From assembly GCF_051014445.1 (NCBI RefSeq), contig NW_027488366.1, forward strand, positions 24,818,001 through 24,882,000: 64,000 nt of DNA, read 5' to 3'. The notes beneath the pieces are model-generated. The model was not told where the DNA came from, did no database searches, and worked only from the letters and a program-made list of their open reading frames with translations. The position numbers and the translations under genes are program-made. Position 1 is the stretch's first letter, and every line of letters begins with the position of its first letter. Below are positions 14,201 to 24,175 of this stretch, piece by piece. This stretch comes from Colletes latitarsis. Lineage: Eukaryota > Arthropoda > Insecta > Hymenoptera > Colletidae.

Positions 14201-17200
14201 GCGTTGTCCTCTCAGATATTGATGGAAACCAGGTTAAATTGACTGTTTCAGTGTTGTACTTCATTACTACGTGATGCAATCCAGAAAAAGCCCAGGATCT
14301 AGCCATGAAGTGTGAGAAATATGCGAAAGAATGAGCCTGATGAGGGGAAATACCAGGCCTATCCCAGACCTAACATGCGTTGTGCTCTAAAATATTGACG
14401 GAAACCAGGTTTAATTGAATGTTTCAGTGTGGTACCACATTACTACGTGAACCAAACCAGAAAAAACACAGGAGCCGTTCAACAAGTATGTGAAGAATGC
14501 GAAAGTATGAGTCTGATGAGTGAAAATCCACGGCCTAACCTAGACATAACATGCGTTATCCCCAAAAATATTGATCGAAACCAGGTTTCATTGAATGTTT
14601 CAGTGTTGTACCACATTACTACGTGATCCAAACCAGTAAAAACCCAGGATCCGTTCAACAAGTATGTGAAGAATGCGAAAGTATGAGTCTGATGAGTGAA
14701 AATCCCCGTCCTAACCTAGACCTAACATGCGTTATCCTCAAAAATATTGATCGAAACCAGGTTTAATCGACTGTTTCAGTGTGGTACCACACTACTACCT
14801 GACCCAAACCTGAAAAAACCCAGGATCTGTTCAACAAGTATGTGAAAAACGCGAAAGTATGAGCATGATGAGGGCAAATCCCAGACCTATCCCAGACCTA
14901 ACTATCGTTGTCCTCTCAGATATTGATGGAAACCAGGTTAAATTGACTGTTTCAGTGTTGTACTTCATTACTACGTGATGCAATCCAGAAAAAGCCCAGG
15001 ATCTAGCCATGAAGTATGAGAAATATGCGAAAGTATGAGCCTGATGAGGGCAAATCCTAGACCTAACCGAAACCTATCATGCGTTATCCTCTAAAACATT
15101 TATCAAGACCAGGTTTAATTGAATGTTTCAGTGTGTTCCCACATTACTACGTGATCCATACCAGAAAAAACCCAGGATCCGTTCAACAAGTATGTGAAGA
15201 ATGCGAAGGTATGTGTCTGATGAGTGAAAATCCCAGGCCTAACCTAGACCTAACATGCGTTATCCTCAAAAATATTGATCGAAACCTGGTTTAATCGACT
15301 GTTTCAGTGTGGTACCACATTACTATGTGATCGAAACCAGAAAATAACCCAGGATCTGTTCAACGAGTATGTGAAGTGTGCGAAAGTATGAGCCTGATGA
15401 GGGCAAATCACAGACCTATCCCAGACCTAACTTGCGTTGTCCTCTAAGATATTGATGGAAACCAGGATTAATTGACTGTTTCACTGTTGTACTTCATTAC
15501 TACGTGATGCAATCCAGAAAAAGCCCAGGATCTAGCCATCAAGTATGAGAAATATGCGAAAGAATGAGCCTGATGAGAGCAAATCCCAGACCTAGCCTAG
15601 ACCTAACATGAATTATTCTCTAAAATATTGATCGAAACCAGGTTTAATTGACTGTTTCAGTGTGGTACCACATTACTACGTGATCCAAACCAGAAAAAGC
15701 CCACGATCTGTACAACAAGTATGTGAAAAACGCGAAAGTATGAGCCTGATGAGGGCAAATCCCAGACCTATCCCAGACCTAACTTGCGTTATCCTCTAAA
15801 ATATTGATCGAAACCAGGTTTAATCGACTGTTTCGGTGTGGTACCACATTGCTACGTGATCCAAACCAGAAAAAACCCAGGATCAGTTCAACAAGTATGT
15901 GAAAAACGCGAAAGTATGAGCCTGATGAGGGCGAATCCCAGACCTATCCCAGACCTAACTTGCGTTATCCTCTAAAATATTGATCGAAAACAGGTTTAAT
16001 TTACTGTTTCAGCGTGGTACCACATTACTACGCGATACAATCCAGAAACAGCCCAGGATCTAGCCATGAAGTATGAGAAATATGCGAAAGTATGAGCCTG
16101 ATGAGGGCATATCCTAGACCAAACCCAAACCTAACATGCGTTATCCTCTAAAATATTCATCCAAACCAAGTTTAATGGACTGCATCAGTGTGGTACCACT
16201 TTACTACGTGATTCAAAGCAGAAAAAACCCTCGATCAGGTCAACATGTATGTTAAAACTGCGAAAGTATGTCCCTGATGAGGGCAAATCCCAGGCCTAAC
16301 CTAGACCTGACATGCTTTGTCCTTTGAAATATTGATAGAAACCAGGTTTAATTGACTGTTTCAGTGTTGTACTTCATTACTACGTGATGCACACCAGAAA
16401 AAACCCAAGACCCGTTCAACAAGTATGTGAAGAATGCGAAAGTATGAGTCTGATGAGTGAAAATCCCCGGCCTAACCTAGACCTAACATGCGTTGTCCTC
16501 AAAAATATTGATCGAAACCAGGTTTAATCGACTGTTTCAGCGTTGTACTTCATTACTACGTGATGCAATCCAGAAAAAGCCCAGGATCTATCCATCAAGT
16601 ATGAGAAATATGCGAAAGAATGAGCCTGATGAGAGCAAATCCCAGACCTAACCTAGACCTTACAAGAATTATTCTCTAAAATATTGATCAAAACCAGGTT
16701 TAATTGACTGTTTCAGTGTGGTACCATATTAATACGTGATCCAAACCAGAAAAAACCCAGGATCTTGTCAACGAGTATGTGAAGTGTGCGAAAGTATGAG
16801 TCTGATGAGGGCTAATCCCAAACCAATCCTAGACCTAACTTGCGTTATCCTCTAAAATAATGATCGAAACCAGGTTTAATTGACTGTTTTCGTTGTAGTA
16901 CCACTTTACTACGTGATCCAAAGCAGAAAAACCCTCGATCAGGTCAACATGCATCTTAAAACTGCGAAAGTGTGACCCTGATGAGCGCAAATCCCAGGCC
17001 TAACCCAAACCTAACATACGTTATCCTCTAAAATATTGATCCAAACCAGGTTTAATGGACTGTTTCAGTGTGGTACCACACTACTACGTGATCCAAACCA
17101 GAAAAAACCCAGGATCAGTTCAACAAGTATGTGAAAAACGCGAAAGTATGAGCCTGATGAGGGCAAATCCCAGACCTCTCCCAGACCTAGCTTGCGTTAT

Positions 17201-20200
17201 CCACTAAACTATTGATCGAAACCAGGTTTAATTGACTGTTTCTGTGTTGTACTTCATTACTACGTGATGCAATCCAGAAAAAGCCCAGGATCTAGCCATC
17301 AAGTATGAGAAATATGCGAAAGAATGAGCCTGATGAGAGCAAATCCCAGACCTAACCTAGACCTAACATGAATTATTCTCTAAAATATTGATCGAAACCA
17401 GGTTTAATTGACTGTTTCAGTGTGGTACCACATTACTACGTGATCCAAACCAGAAAAAGCCCAGGATCCGTTCAACAAGTATGTGAAGAATGCGAAAGTA
17501 TGAGTCTGATGAGTGAAAATCCCAGGCCTAACCTAGACCTAACATGCGTTATCCTCAAAAATATTGATCGAAACCTGGTTTAATCGACTGTTTCAGTGTC
17601 ATACCACATTACCACGTGATTCAAGCCAGAAAAAACCCAGGATCTAGGCATCAAGTATGAGAAATATGCGAAAGAATGAGCCAGATGAGAGCAAATCCCA
17701 GACCTAACCTAGACCTAACATGAATTATTCTCTAAAATATTGATCGAAACCAGGTTTAATCGACTGTTTCAGTGTGGTACCACATTACTACGTGATCCAA
17801 TCCAGAAATTGCCCAGGATCCAACCATGAAGTATGAGAGATATGCGAAAGTATGAGCCTGATGAGGGCAAATCCTAGACCCAACCCAGACCTAACATGCG
17901 TTGTCCTATAAAATATTTATCATGACCAGGTTTAATTGATTGTTTCAGTGTGGTACCACATTACTACGTGATCCACACCAGAAAAAAACCCAAGACCCGT
18001 TCAACAAGTATGTGAAAAACGCGAAAGTATGAGCCTGATGAGGGCAAATCCCAGACCTATCCCAGACATAAATTGCGTTATCCTCTAAGATATTAATCGA
18101 AACCAGGTTGAATTGACTGTTTTAGTGTGGTACCACTTTACTACGTATCCAAAGTAGAAAAAACCCTCGATCAGGTCAACATGTATGTTAAAACTGCGAA
18201 AGTGTGAGCCTGATGAGGGCAAATCCCAGACCTATCCTTGACCTAACTTGCGTTGTCCTCTCAGATATTGATGGAAACCAGGTTAAATTGACTGTTTCAG
18301 TGTTGTACTTCATTACTACGTGATGCAATCCAGAAAAAGCCCAGGATCTAGCCATGAAGTATGAGAAATATGCGAAAGTATGAGCCTGATGAGGGCAAAT
18401 CCTAGACCTAACCCAAACCTACCATGCGTTATCCTCTAAAATATTTATCAAGACCAGGTTTAATTGAATGTTTCAGTGTGGTACCACATTACTACGTGAA
18501 CCAAACCAGAAAAAAAACAGGAGCCGTTCAACAAGTATGTGAAGAATGCGAAAGTATGAGTCTGATGAGTGAAAATCCACGGCCTAACCTAGACATAACA
18601 TGCGTTATCCCCAAAAATATTGATCGACACCAGGTTTAATCGACTGTATCAGTGTGGTACCACACTACTACGTGACACAAACCGGAAAAAACCCAGGATC
18701 TGTTCAACAGGTATGTGAAAAACGCGAAAGTATGAGCCTGATGAGGGCATATCCTAGACCAAAACCAAACCTAACATGCGTTATCCTCTAAAATATTCAT
18801 CCAAACCAAGTTTAATGGACTGCTTCAGTGTGGTACCACTTTACTACGTGATTCAAAGCAGAAAAAACCCTCGATCAGGTCAACATGTATGTTAAAACTG
18901 CGAAAGTATGACCCTGATGAGGGCAAATCCCAGGCCTAACCTAGACCTGACATGCTTTGTCCTTTGAAATATTGATAGAAACCAGGTTTAATTGACTGTT
19001 TCAGTGTTGTACTTCATTACTACGTGATGCAATCCAGAAAAAGCCCAGGATCAAGCCATCAAGTATGAGAAATATGCGAAAGAATGAGCCTGATGAGAGC
19101 AAATCCCAGACCTAACCTAGACCTAACATGAATTATTCTCTAAAATATTGATCGAAACCAGGTTTAATTGACTGTTTCAGTGTGGTACCACATTACTACG
19201 TGATCCGATCCAGAAATAGCCCAGGATCCAGCCATGAAGTATGAGAAATATGCGAAAGTATGAGCCTGATGAGGGCAAATCCTAGACCTAACCCAGACCA
19301 AATCTACGTTATCCTATAAAATATTTATCAAGACCAGGTTTAATTGATTGTTTCAGTGTGGTAACACATTACTACGTGGTACACACCAGAAAAAACCCAA
19401 GACCCGTTCAACAAGTATGTGAGAAACGCGAAAGTATGAGCCTGATAAGGGCGAATCCCAGACCTATCCCAGACCTAACATGCGTTGTCCTCTAAGACAT
19501 TGATGGAAACCAGGTTTAATTGACTGTTTCAGCGTTGTACTTCATTGCTACGTGATGCAATCCAGAAAAAGCCCAGGATCTATCCATCAAGTATGAGAAA
19601 TATGCGAAAGAATGAGCCTGATGAGAGCAAATCCCAGACCTAACCTAGACCTTACAAGAATTATTCTCTAAAATATTGATCAAAACCAGGTTTAATTGAC
19701 TGTTTCAGTGTGGTACCACATTACTAGGTGATCCAATCCAGAAATAGCCCAGGATCCAGCCATGAAGTATGAGAAATATGCGAAAGTATGAGCCTGACGG
19801 GTGCAAATCCTAGACCTAACTCAGACCTAACATGCGCTATCCTCTAAAATATTTATCAAGACCAGGTTTAATCGACTGTTTCAGTGTGGTACCACACTAC
19901 TACGTGACCCAAACCTGAAAAAACCCAGGATCTGTTCAACAAGTATGTGAAAAACGCGAAAGTATGAGCCTGATGAGGGCAAATCCCAGACCTATCCCAG
20001 ACCTAACTTGCGTTGTCCTCTCAGATATTGGTGGAAACCAGGTTAAATTGACTGTTTCAGTGTTGTACTTCATTACTACGTGATGCAATCCAGAAAAAGC
20101 CCAGGATCTTGCCATGAAGTGTGAGAAATATGCGAAAGTATGAGCCTGATGAGGGCAAATCCCAGGCCTATCCCAGACCTAACATGCGTTGTGCTCTAAG

Positions 20201-21897
20201 ATATTAACGGAAACCAGGTTTAATTGAATGTTTCAGTGTGGTACCACATTACTACGTGAACCAAACCAGAAAAAACAAGGGACCCGTTCAACAAGTATGT
20301 GAAGAATGCGAAAGTATGAGTCTGATGAGTGAAAATCCACGGCCTAACCTAGACCTAACATGCGTTATCCCCAAAAATATTGATCGAAACCAGGTTTAAT
20401 TGAATGTTTCAGTGTTGTACCACATTACTACGTGATCCAAACCAGTAAAAACCCAGGATCCGTTCAACAAGTATGTGAAGAATGCGAAAGTATGAGTCTG
20501 ATGAGTGAAAATCCCCGGCTTAACCTAGACCTAACATGCGTTATCCTCAAAAATATTGATCGAAACCAGGTTTAATCGACTGTTTCAGTGTGGTACCTCA
20601 CTACTACGTGACCCAAACCTGAAAAAACCCAGGATCTGTTCAACAAGTATGTGAAAAACGCGAAAGTGTGAGCTTGATGAGGGCAAATCCCAGACCTATC
20701 CCAGACCTAACTTGCGTTGTCCTCTCAGATATTGATGGAAACCAGGTTAAATTGACTGTTCCAGTGTTGTACTTCATTACTACGTGATCCAATCCAGAAA
20801 AAGCCCAGGATCTAGCCATGAAGTATGAGAAATATGCGAAAGTATGAGCCTGATGTCGGCAAATCCTAGACCTAACCCAAACCTACCATGCGTTAGCCTC
20901 TAAAATATTTATCAAGACCAGGTTTAATTGAATGTTTCAGTGTGGTACCACATTACTACGTGAACCAAACCAGAAAAAACACAGGAGCCGTTCAACAAGA
21001 ATGTGAAAAATGCGAAAGTATGAGTCTGATGAGTGAAAATCCCAGGCCTAACCTAGACCTAACATGCGTTATCCTCTAAAATATTGATCGAAACCAGGTT
21101 TAATCGACTGTTTCAGTGTGGTACCACATTGCAACGTGATCCAAACCAGAAAAAACCCAGGATCAGTTCTACGAGTATGTGAAAAACGCGAATGAATGAG
21201 CCTGATGAGGACGAATCCCAGACCTATCCCAGACCTAACTTGCGTTATCCTCTAAAATATTGATCGAAACCAGGTTTAATTGACTGTTTCAGCGTGGTAC
21301 CGCATTACTACGTGATACAATCCAGAAACAGCCCAGGATCTAGCCATGAAGTATGAGAAATATGCGAATGTATGAGCCTGATGAGGGCAAATCCTTGACC
21401 TAACCCAAACCTAACATGCGTTATCCTCTAAAATATTGATCCAAACCAGGTTTAATGGGCTGCTTCAGTGTGGTACCACTTTACTACGTGATCCAAAGCA
21501 GTAAAAACCCTCGATCAGGTCAACATGTATGTTAAAACTGCGAAAGTATGACCCTCATGAGGGCATATCCCAGGCCTAACCTAGATCTAACATGCGTTGT
21601 CCTCTAAAATATTGATGGAAACCAGGTTTAATTGACTGTTTCAGTGTTGTACTACATTACTACGTGATGCAATCCAGAAAAAGCCCAGGATCTAGCCATC
21701 AACTATGAGAAATATGCGAAAGAATGAGCCTGATGAGAGCAAATCCCAGACGTAACCTAGACCTAACATGAATTATTCTCTAAACTATTGATCGAAACCA
21801 GGTTTAATTGACTGTTTCAGTGTGGTACCACATTACTACGTGATCCAAACCAGTAAAAACCCAGGATCCTTTCAACAAGTATGTGAAGAATGCGAAA

Positions 21898-21910
21898 GTA
21901 TGAGTCTGAT
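21898..21910. repeat. Target-site duplication, 5' copy
   Basis: The 13-bp sequence GTATGAGTCTGAT ends the left satellite immediately before the first element base and is repeated exactly after the poly(A) at 27901-27913. The duplication could be up to 3 bp longer because the preceding AAA cannot be told from the poly(A) tail. The 13-mer is normal type-A satellite sequence, so a longer duplication of whole monomers cannot be excluded, but satellite phase is exactly restored across the element when 13 bp is assumed. Confidence 0.88.
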
Positions 21911-21990
21911 CCCCTCAGGGGCTGCCAGCCTTTCAGCTGCAGTACGGGCTTAACGAACCCGGGGTACCCGAGTCATACACACACCGTAAG

Positions 21991-22064
21991 CCTCCTGTTG
22001 GTCGTCACAACGACCCATTCACAATTCCCTATTGGTTTTGTGAATGGTACGTGACGGCAGGAGG
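21991..22064 (+). other. Predicted three-way-junction RNA fold in 5' UTR
   Basis: Three perfect stems nest without conflict. The closing stem is CCTCCTG (21991-21997) with CAGGAGG (22058-22064). One hairpin is GTCGT (22001-22005) with ACGAC (22010-22014) and loop CACA. A long hairpin is CCATTCACAA (22015-22024) with TTGTGAATGG (22038-22047). The 10-bp arm alone is unlikely by chance in such a short span. The role is unknown: translation control, packaging or ribozyme-like processing are possibilities only. Confidence 0.6.
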
Positions 22065-22110
22065 AACGGGGGTCTTGGCTTAACCGCCTGGGCCACGAGT
22101 ATGGCGACTC

Positions 22111-22117
22111 TATAAAA
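22111..22117 (+). promoter_or_regulatory. TATAAAA motif in the 5' UTR
   Basis: TATAAAA lies 200 bp inside the element, between GC-rich stretches, about 180 bp upstream of the ORF1 start. R1-clade elements are usually TATA-less and transcribed from their first base, and a start downstream of this motif would lose the 5' end. It is probably coincidental and is listed only because it stands out in a GC-rich leader. Confidence 0.15.
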
Positions 22118-22295
22118 TCGCCCTCCAATCCTAAGCTATGGTGCGCGGCGATGGGATGCATGGTTGGGGGAGAAGGCCCAATCCCAAGCGACCACCTCCG
22201 GGGAACCTGCCGAACCCCCGGAGTATTAGGCTTACCCGGGTAAGGCGGCTCTGCCCGGGTGGACCTTTATTTCCGACCATCTCGTGGGATTTTTT

Positions 22296-24173
22296 ATGGA
22301 CACTGAAAATAAAATGGGGATGGGGCGGGTTTTGTCGGTTGGGGAGGACGGAGACGGGGTTGGGGTTAGGGTGGCGGCGCTCGCGCCCCACTCAGCGCCA
22401 GGTCCGGCTTCGTGGAGGGTGGAGGAGGACGACGAGACGGCGTCGGTCTCGTCCTTCTCCTCCAGCACGAGCCACATAGGCTCTAAGAGGAAGAGGACGG
22501 GGCAGGCCGTCGTCGAGGTGGGCGGGGCGATGAGCCCGTCGGTGAGGCTGAGTTGCCTCAGGGACGAGGTGACCGAGGAGATATCGGAGAGGATCTCCTC
22601 GTCCCTGAGGCGGGTGGAGAAAGTCGCCGCTGCCTGCGCCTTTAAGGGGCAGAAAAGCGGTGGCGCGGAGGCCCTGAAGGCCGCGGCGGAGGAAATGAGG
22701 GAGGCGGCGCGGGAGCTCAGAGGGCGGAACGCCCGTCTGCAGCTCCTGTTGGAGGAGGAGCGACAGGGGAGGAGGAGGGCAGAGGCGCTGTGGAACAGCG
22801 CGGCCCTCCCTCCCATCCTCCCTCCTCCTCCACCGCCGCGTCCCTCGGCGGAAGTAAATAAGCGGAGTGCGGCGGCAGTGGTGCGGGGCACCGCGGGCCC
22901 CTCCACCCGCACTCCGCCCGTGAAGAAGTCCCCGTCCTCCTCAGAAGACGATCTTCTGAGGAGGATTGGGGACATGATTGATGGCAAGCTGGCCGCCTTC
23001 CGGGAGGAGCTCCTCGCCGGAAGAGCGGTCAGCAGGAAGGCGGTGCCTCCCCGACCTGTTCCGGTACAGTCGGGGAAGGCAAAGAAGGGCGGAGTGAAGG
23101 CTCCGCCCAGCGTTGCGGCACCAGGGCCCCGGGTCGCGACCCCCAAGGGGGGTGGTGTACCCGTGGTCGCGGTGGTCGCGTCCTCCACAGCACCCTCCCA
23201 AGGGGGGGTGGCGTGGAGTGAGGTGGTGGGGCGGAAGGCGAAGCGGGCGGCGAGGAAGGCCTCGCAACCGCAGCCTCCGCCTCCGCCGCCGGCGGCCAAG
23301 GTAAAGGCCGCGAAGGTCGGGAAGGCACGACCAGGTCGTCCCCCAAAAACGGCAGCGGTGACGCTGACCGTTGCGCAGGGGGGCGACCTGACCCTCGCGG
23401 AGGCGATGCGGCTCGCCAGGGAGACTATCTCCCTGGAAGAGCTGGGCATCGCCTCCGTGAGGGCGAAGAGGGCCGTGACCGGGGGTCTCTTGCTGGAGAT
23501 CCCCGGTGCAGAAGGCGGCGCGAAGGCGGATCGTCTCGCCCAGAGGCTCCGGGAGCAGCTGGGCGAGCGAGGTGTCCGGGTCGCCCGGCCCACGAAGCGC
23601 ACGGAGATGCGCGTTTGTGGGCTGGACGACTCGGTCAGCGCACAGGATGTGGCCCGTGCCCTTGCGAGGGCGGGGGACTGTCCTGTGGAGGACCTGCGGA
23701 TCGGAGAGATCCGCAGGTCGCCCTCCGGCCTCGGGTCGGTGTGGGCTCGGTGCCCCCTCTCCGCCGCCCGTAAGGTGGCGGAATCCGGGAGGGTGTTGGT
23801 GGGGTGGGTTTCGGCGCGAGTGGAAATCCTCGCGCCGCGCCCGCTCCAGTGTCACCGCTGCCTCGAATTGGGGCACGTGAGGCAGTGGTGCACCTCGCCG
23901 GTGGACCGCAGCGGTCAGTGTTACCGCTGCGGTGCCAAAGAGCACCGTGCGAGCCAGTGCTCGGCGGCCCCCCACTGCCCGCTGTGTGCGGACATGGGGA
24001 GGCCAGCCGATCACAGGGTGGGGAGTAAGAAGTGCTCCCCCCCCTCCCGGAAGGAGAGGAAGAGGCGGGCTGCACCGGCTCCGGTGCCGAGGGCGGTGGC
24101 ATCGTCCTCCATGGAGGTGGACGGTGCTACGGGGACGGACGGCCGGGAGGAGGCTGGCGCGGCCATTAATTAA
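22296..24173 (+). CDS. ORF1: Gag-like nucleic-acid-binding protein with three CCHC zinc knuckles
   Basis: The product is 625 residues from the first in-frame ATG at 22296; the open frame extends four codons upstream to 22284 but without an ATG. It would coat the element RNA, form the ribonucleoprotein and carry it to the target. Visible in order: an acidic and serine-rich N-terminus with a basic KRKR patch (residues 64-67, possible nuclear signal); a charged helical, coiled-coil-like segment rich in Glu, Arg and Ala (about 85-165); poly-proline runs (about 172-182 and 326-332) within low-complexity Pro/Ala/Lys linkers; a folded region at about 355-510 that could be RRM-like; and zinc knuckles C519-C522-H527-C532, C542-C545-H550-C555 (both CX2CX4HX4C) and C561-C564-H573-C580 (CX2CX8HX6C). 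A basic tail follows. Three knuckles of this spacing are typical of R1-clade ORF1. No frameshift or stop interrupts it. Confidence 0.93.
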   Translation: MDTENKMGMGRVLSVGEDGDGVGVRVAALAPHSAPGPASWRVEEDDETASVSSFSSSTSHIGSKRKRTGQAVVEVGGAMSPSVRLSCLRDEVTEEISERISSSLRRVEKVAAACAFKGQKSGGAEALKAAAEEMREAARELRGRNARLQLLLEEERQGRRRAEALWNSAALPPILPPPPPPRPSAEVNKRSAAAVVRGTAGPSTRTPPVKKSPSSSEDDLLRRIGDMIDGKLAAFREELLAGRAVSRKAVPPRPVPVQSGKAKKGGVKAPPSVAAPGPRVATPKGGGVPVVAVVASSTAPSQGGVAWSEVVGRKAKRAARKASQPQPPPPPPAAKVKAAKVGKARPGRPPKTAAVTLTVAQGGDLTLAEAMRLARETISLEELGIASVRAKRAVTGGLLLEIPGAEGGAKADRLAQRLREQLGERGVRVARPTKRTEMRVCGLDDSVSAQDVARALARAGDCPVEDLRIGEIRRSPSGLGSVWARCPLSAARKVAESGRVLVGWVSARVEILAPRPLQCHRCLELGHVRQWCTSPVDRSGQCYRCGAKEHRASQCSAAPHCPLCADMGRPADHRVGSKKCSPPSRKERKRRAAPAPVPRAVASSSMEVDGATGTDGREEAGAAIN

Positions 24174-24175
24174 TG
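24171..24175 (+). promoter_or_regulatory. TAATG stop-start overlap coupling ORF1 and ORF2
   Basis: The ORF1 stop TAA (24171-24173) and the ORF2 ATG (24173-24175) share one base, so ORF2 lies in a different frame with no spacer. The same UAAUG arrangement drives termination-re-initiation of ORF2 in the silkworm SART1 element, which is established. Use of the same mechanism here is inferred from the identical arrangement. Confidence 0.75.

Larger units (their letters stand above)
1..21910. repeat. 176-bp satellite array, left block
   Basis: Head-to-tail tandem array of about 124 monomers, all in one orientation. The period is read directly from recurring landmarks such as TTATCCTCTAAAATATTGAT, GGTTTAATTGACTGTTTCAG and CATTACTACGTGAT, which return every 176 bp or exact multiples. 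Three subtypes differ in the middle third. Type A has GGATC(C/T)GTTCAACAAGTATG; type B has GATCTAGCCAT(C/G)AAGTATGAG; type C has CTCGATCAGGTCAACATG followed by TATGTTAAAACTG. Subtypes are intermixed with no single fixed order. The period is not a multiple of 3, so the array cannot carry one continuous reading frame. It could be centromeric, pericentromeric or subtelomeric; the sequence does not decide. No unrelated insertion was seen before 21911. Confidence 0.97.
21911..22295 (+). other. Retrotransposon 5' UTR
   Basis: This 385-nt leader runs from the first non-satellite base to the ORF1 ATG. It starts with CCCCTCAGGGG, a 4-bp hairpin with a 3-nt loop, followed by a second hairpin at about 21922-21942, and has a three-way-junction fold further in (21991-22064). 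Upstream ATGs occur, the first conspicuous one at 22138. It opens a 113-codon out-of-frame ORF overlapping the ORF1 start, so plain scanning to ORF1 would meet an obstacle. Non-LTR elements generally carry an internal promoter here, but no motif was firmly identified. Confidence 0.8.

Noticed and set aside
1..21910. CRISPR-like alternation of conserved and variable pieces.
   Set aside because: Conserved parts are far longer than CRISPR repeats, variable parts recur many times rather than being unique, and no cas genes are present. It is a eukaryotic satellite.
21890..21912. Resemblance of the target TATGAGTCT to the 28S rDNA word TATGACTCT near known R-element sites.
   Set aside because: The match is under ten bases with one mismatch, and the surrounding sequence is ordinary satellite with no rDNA similarity.
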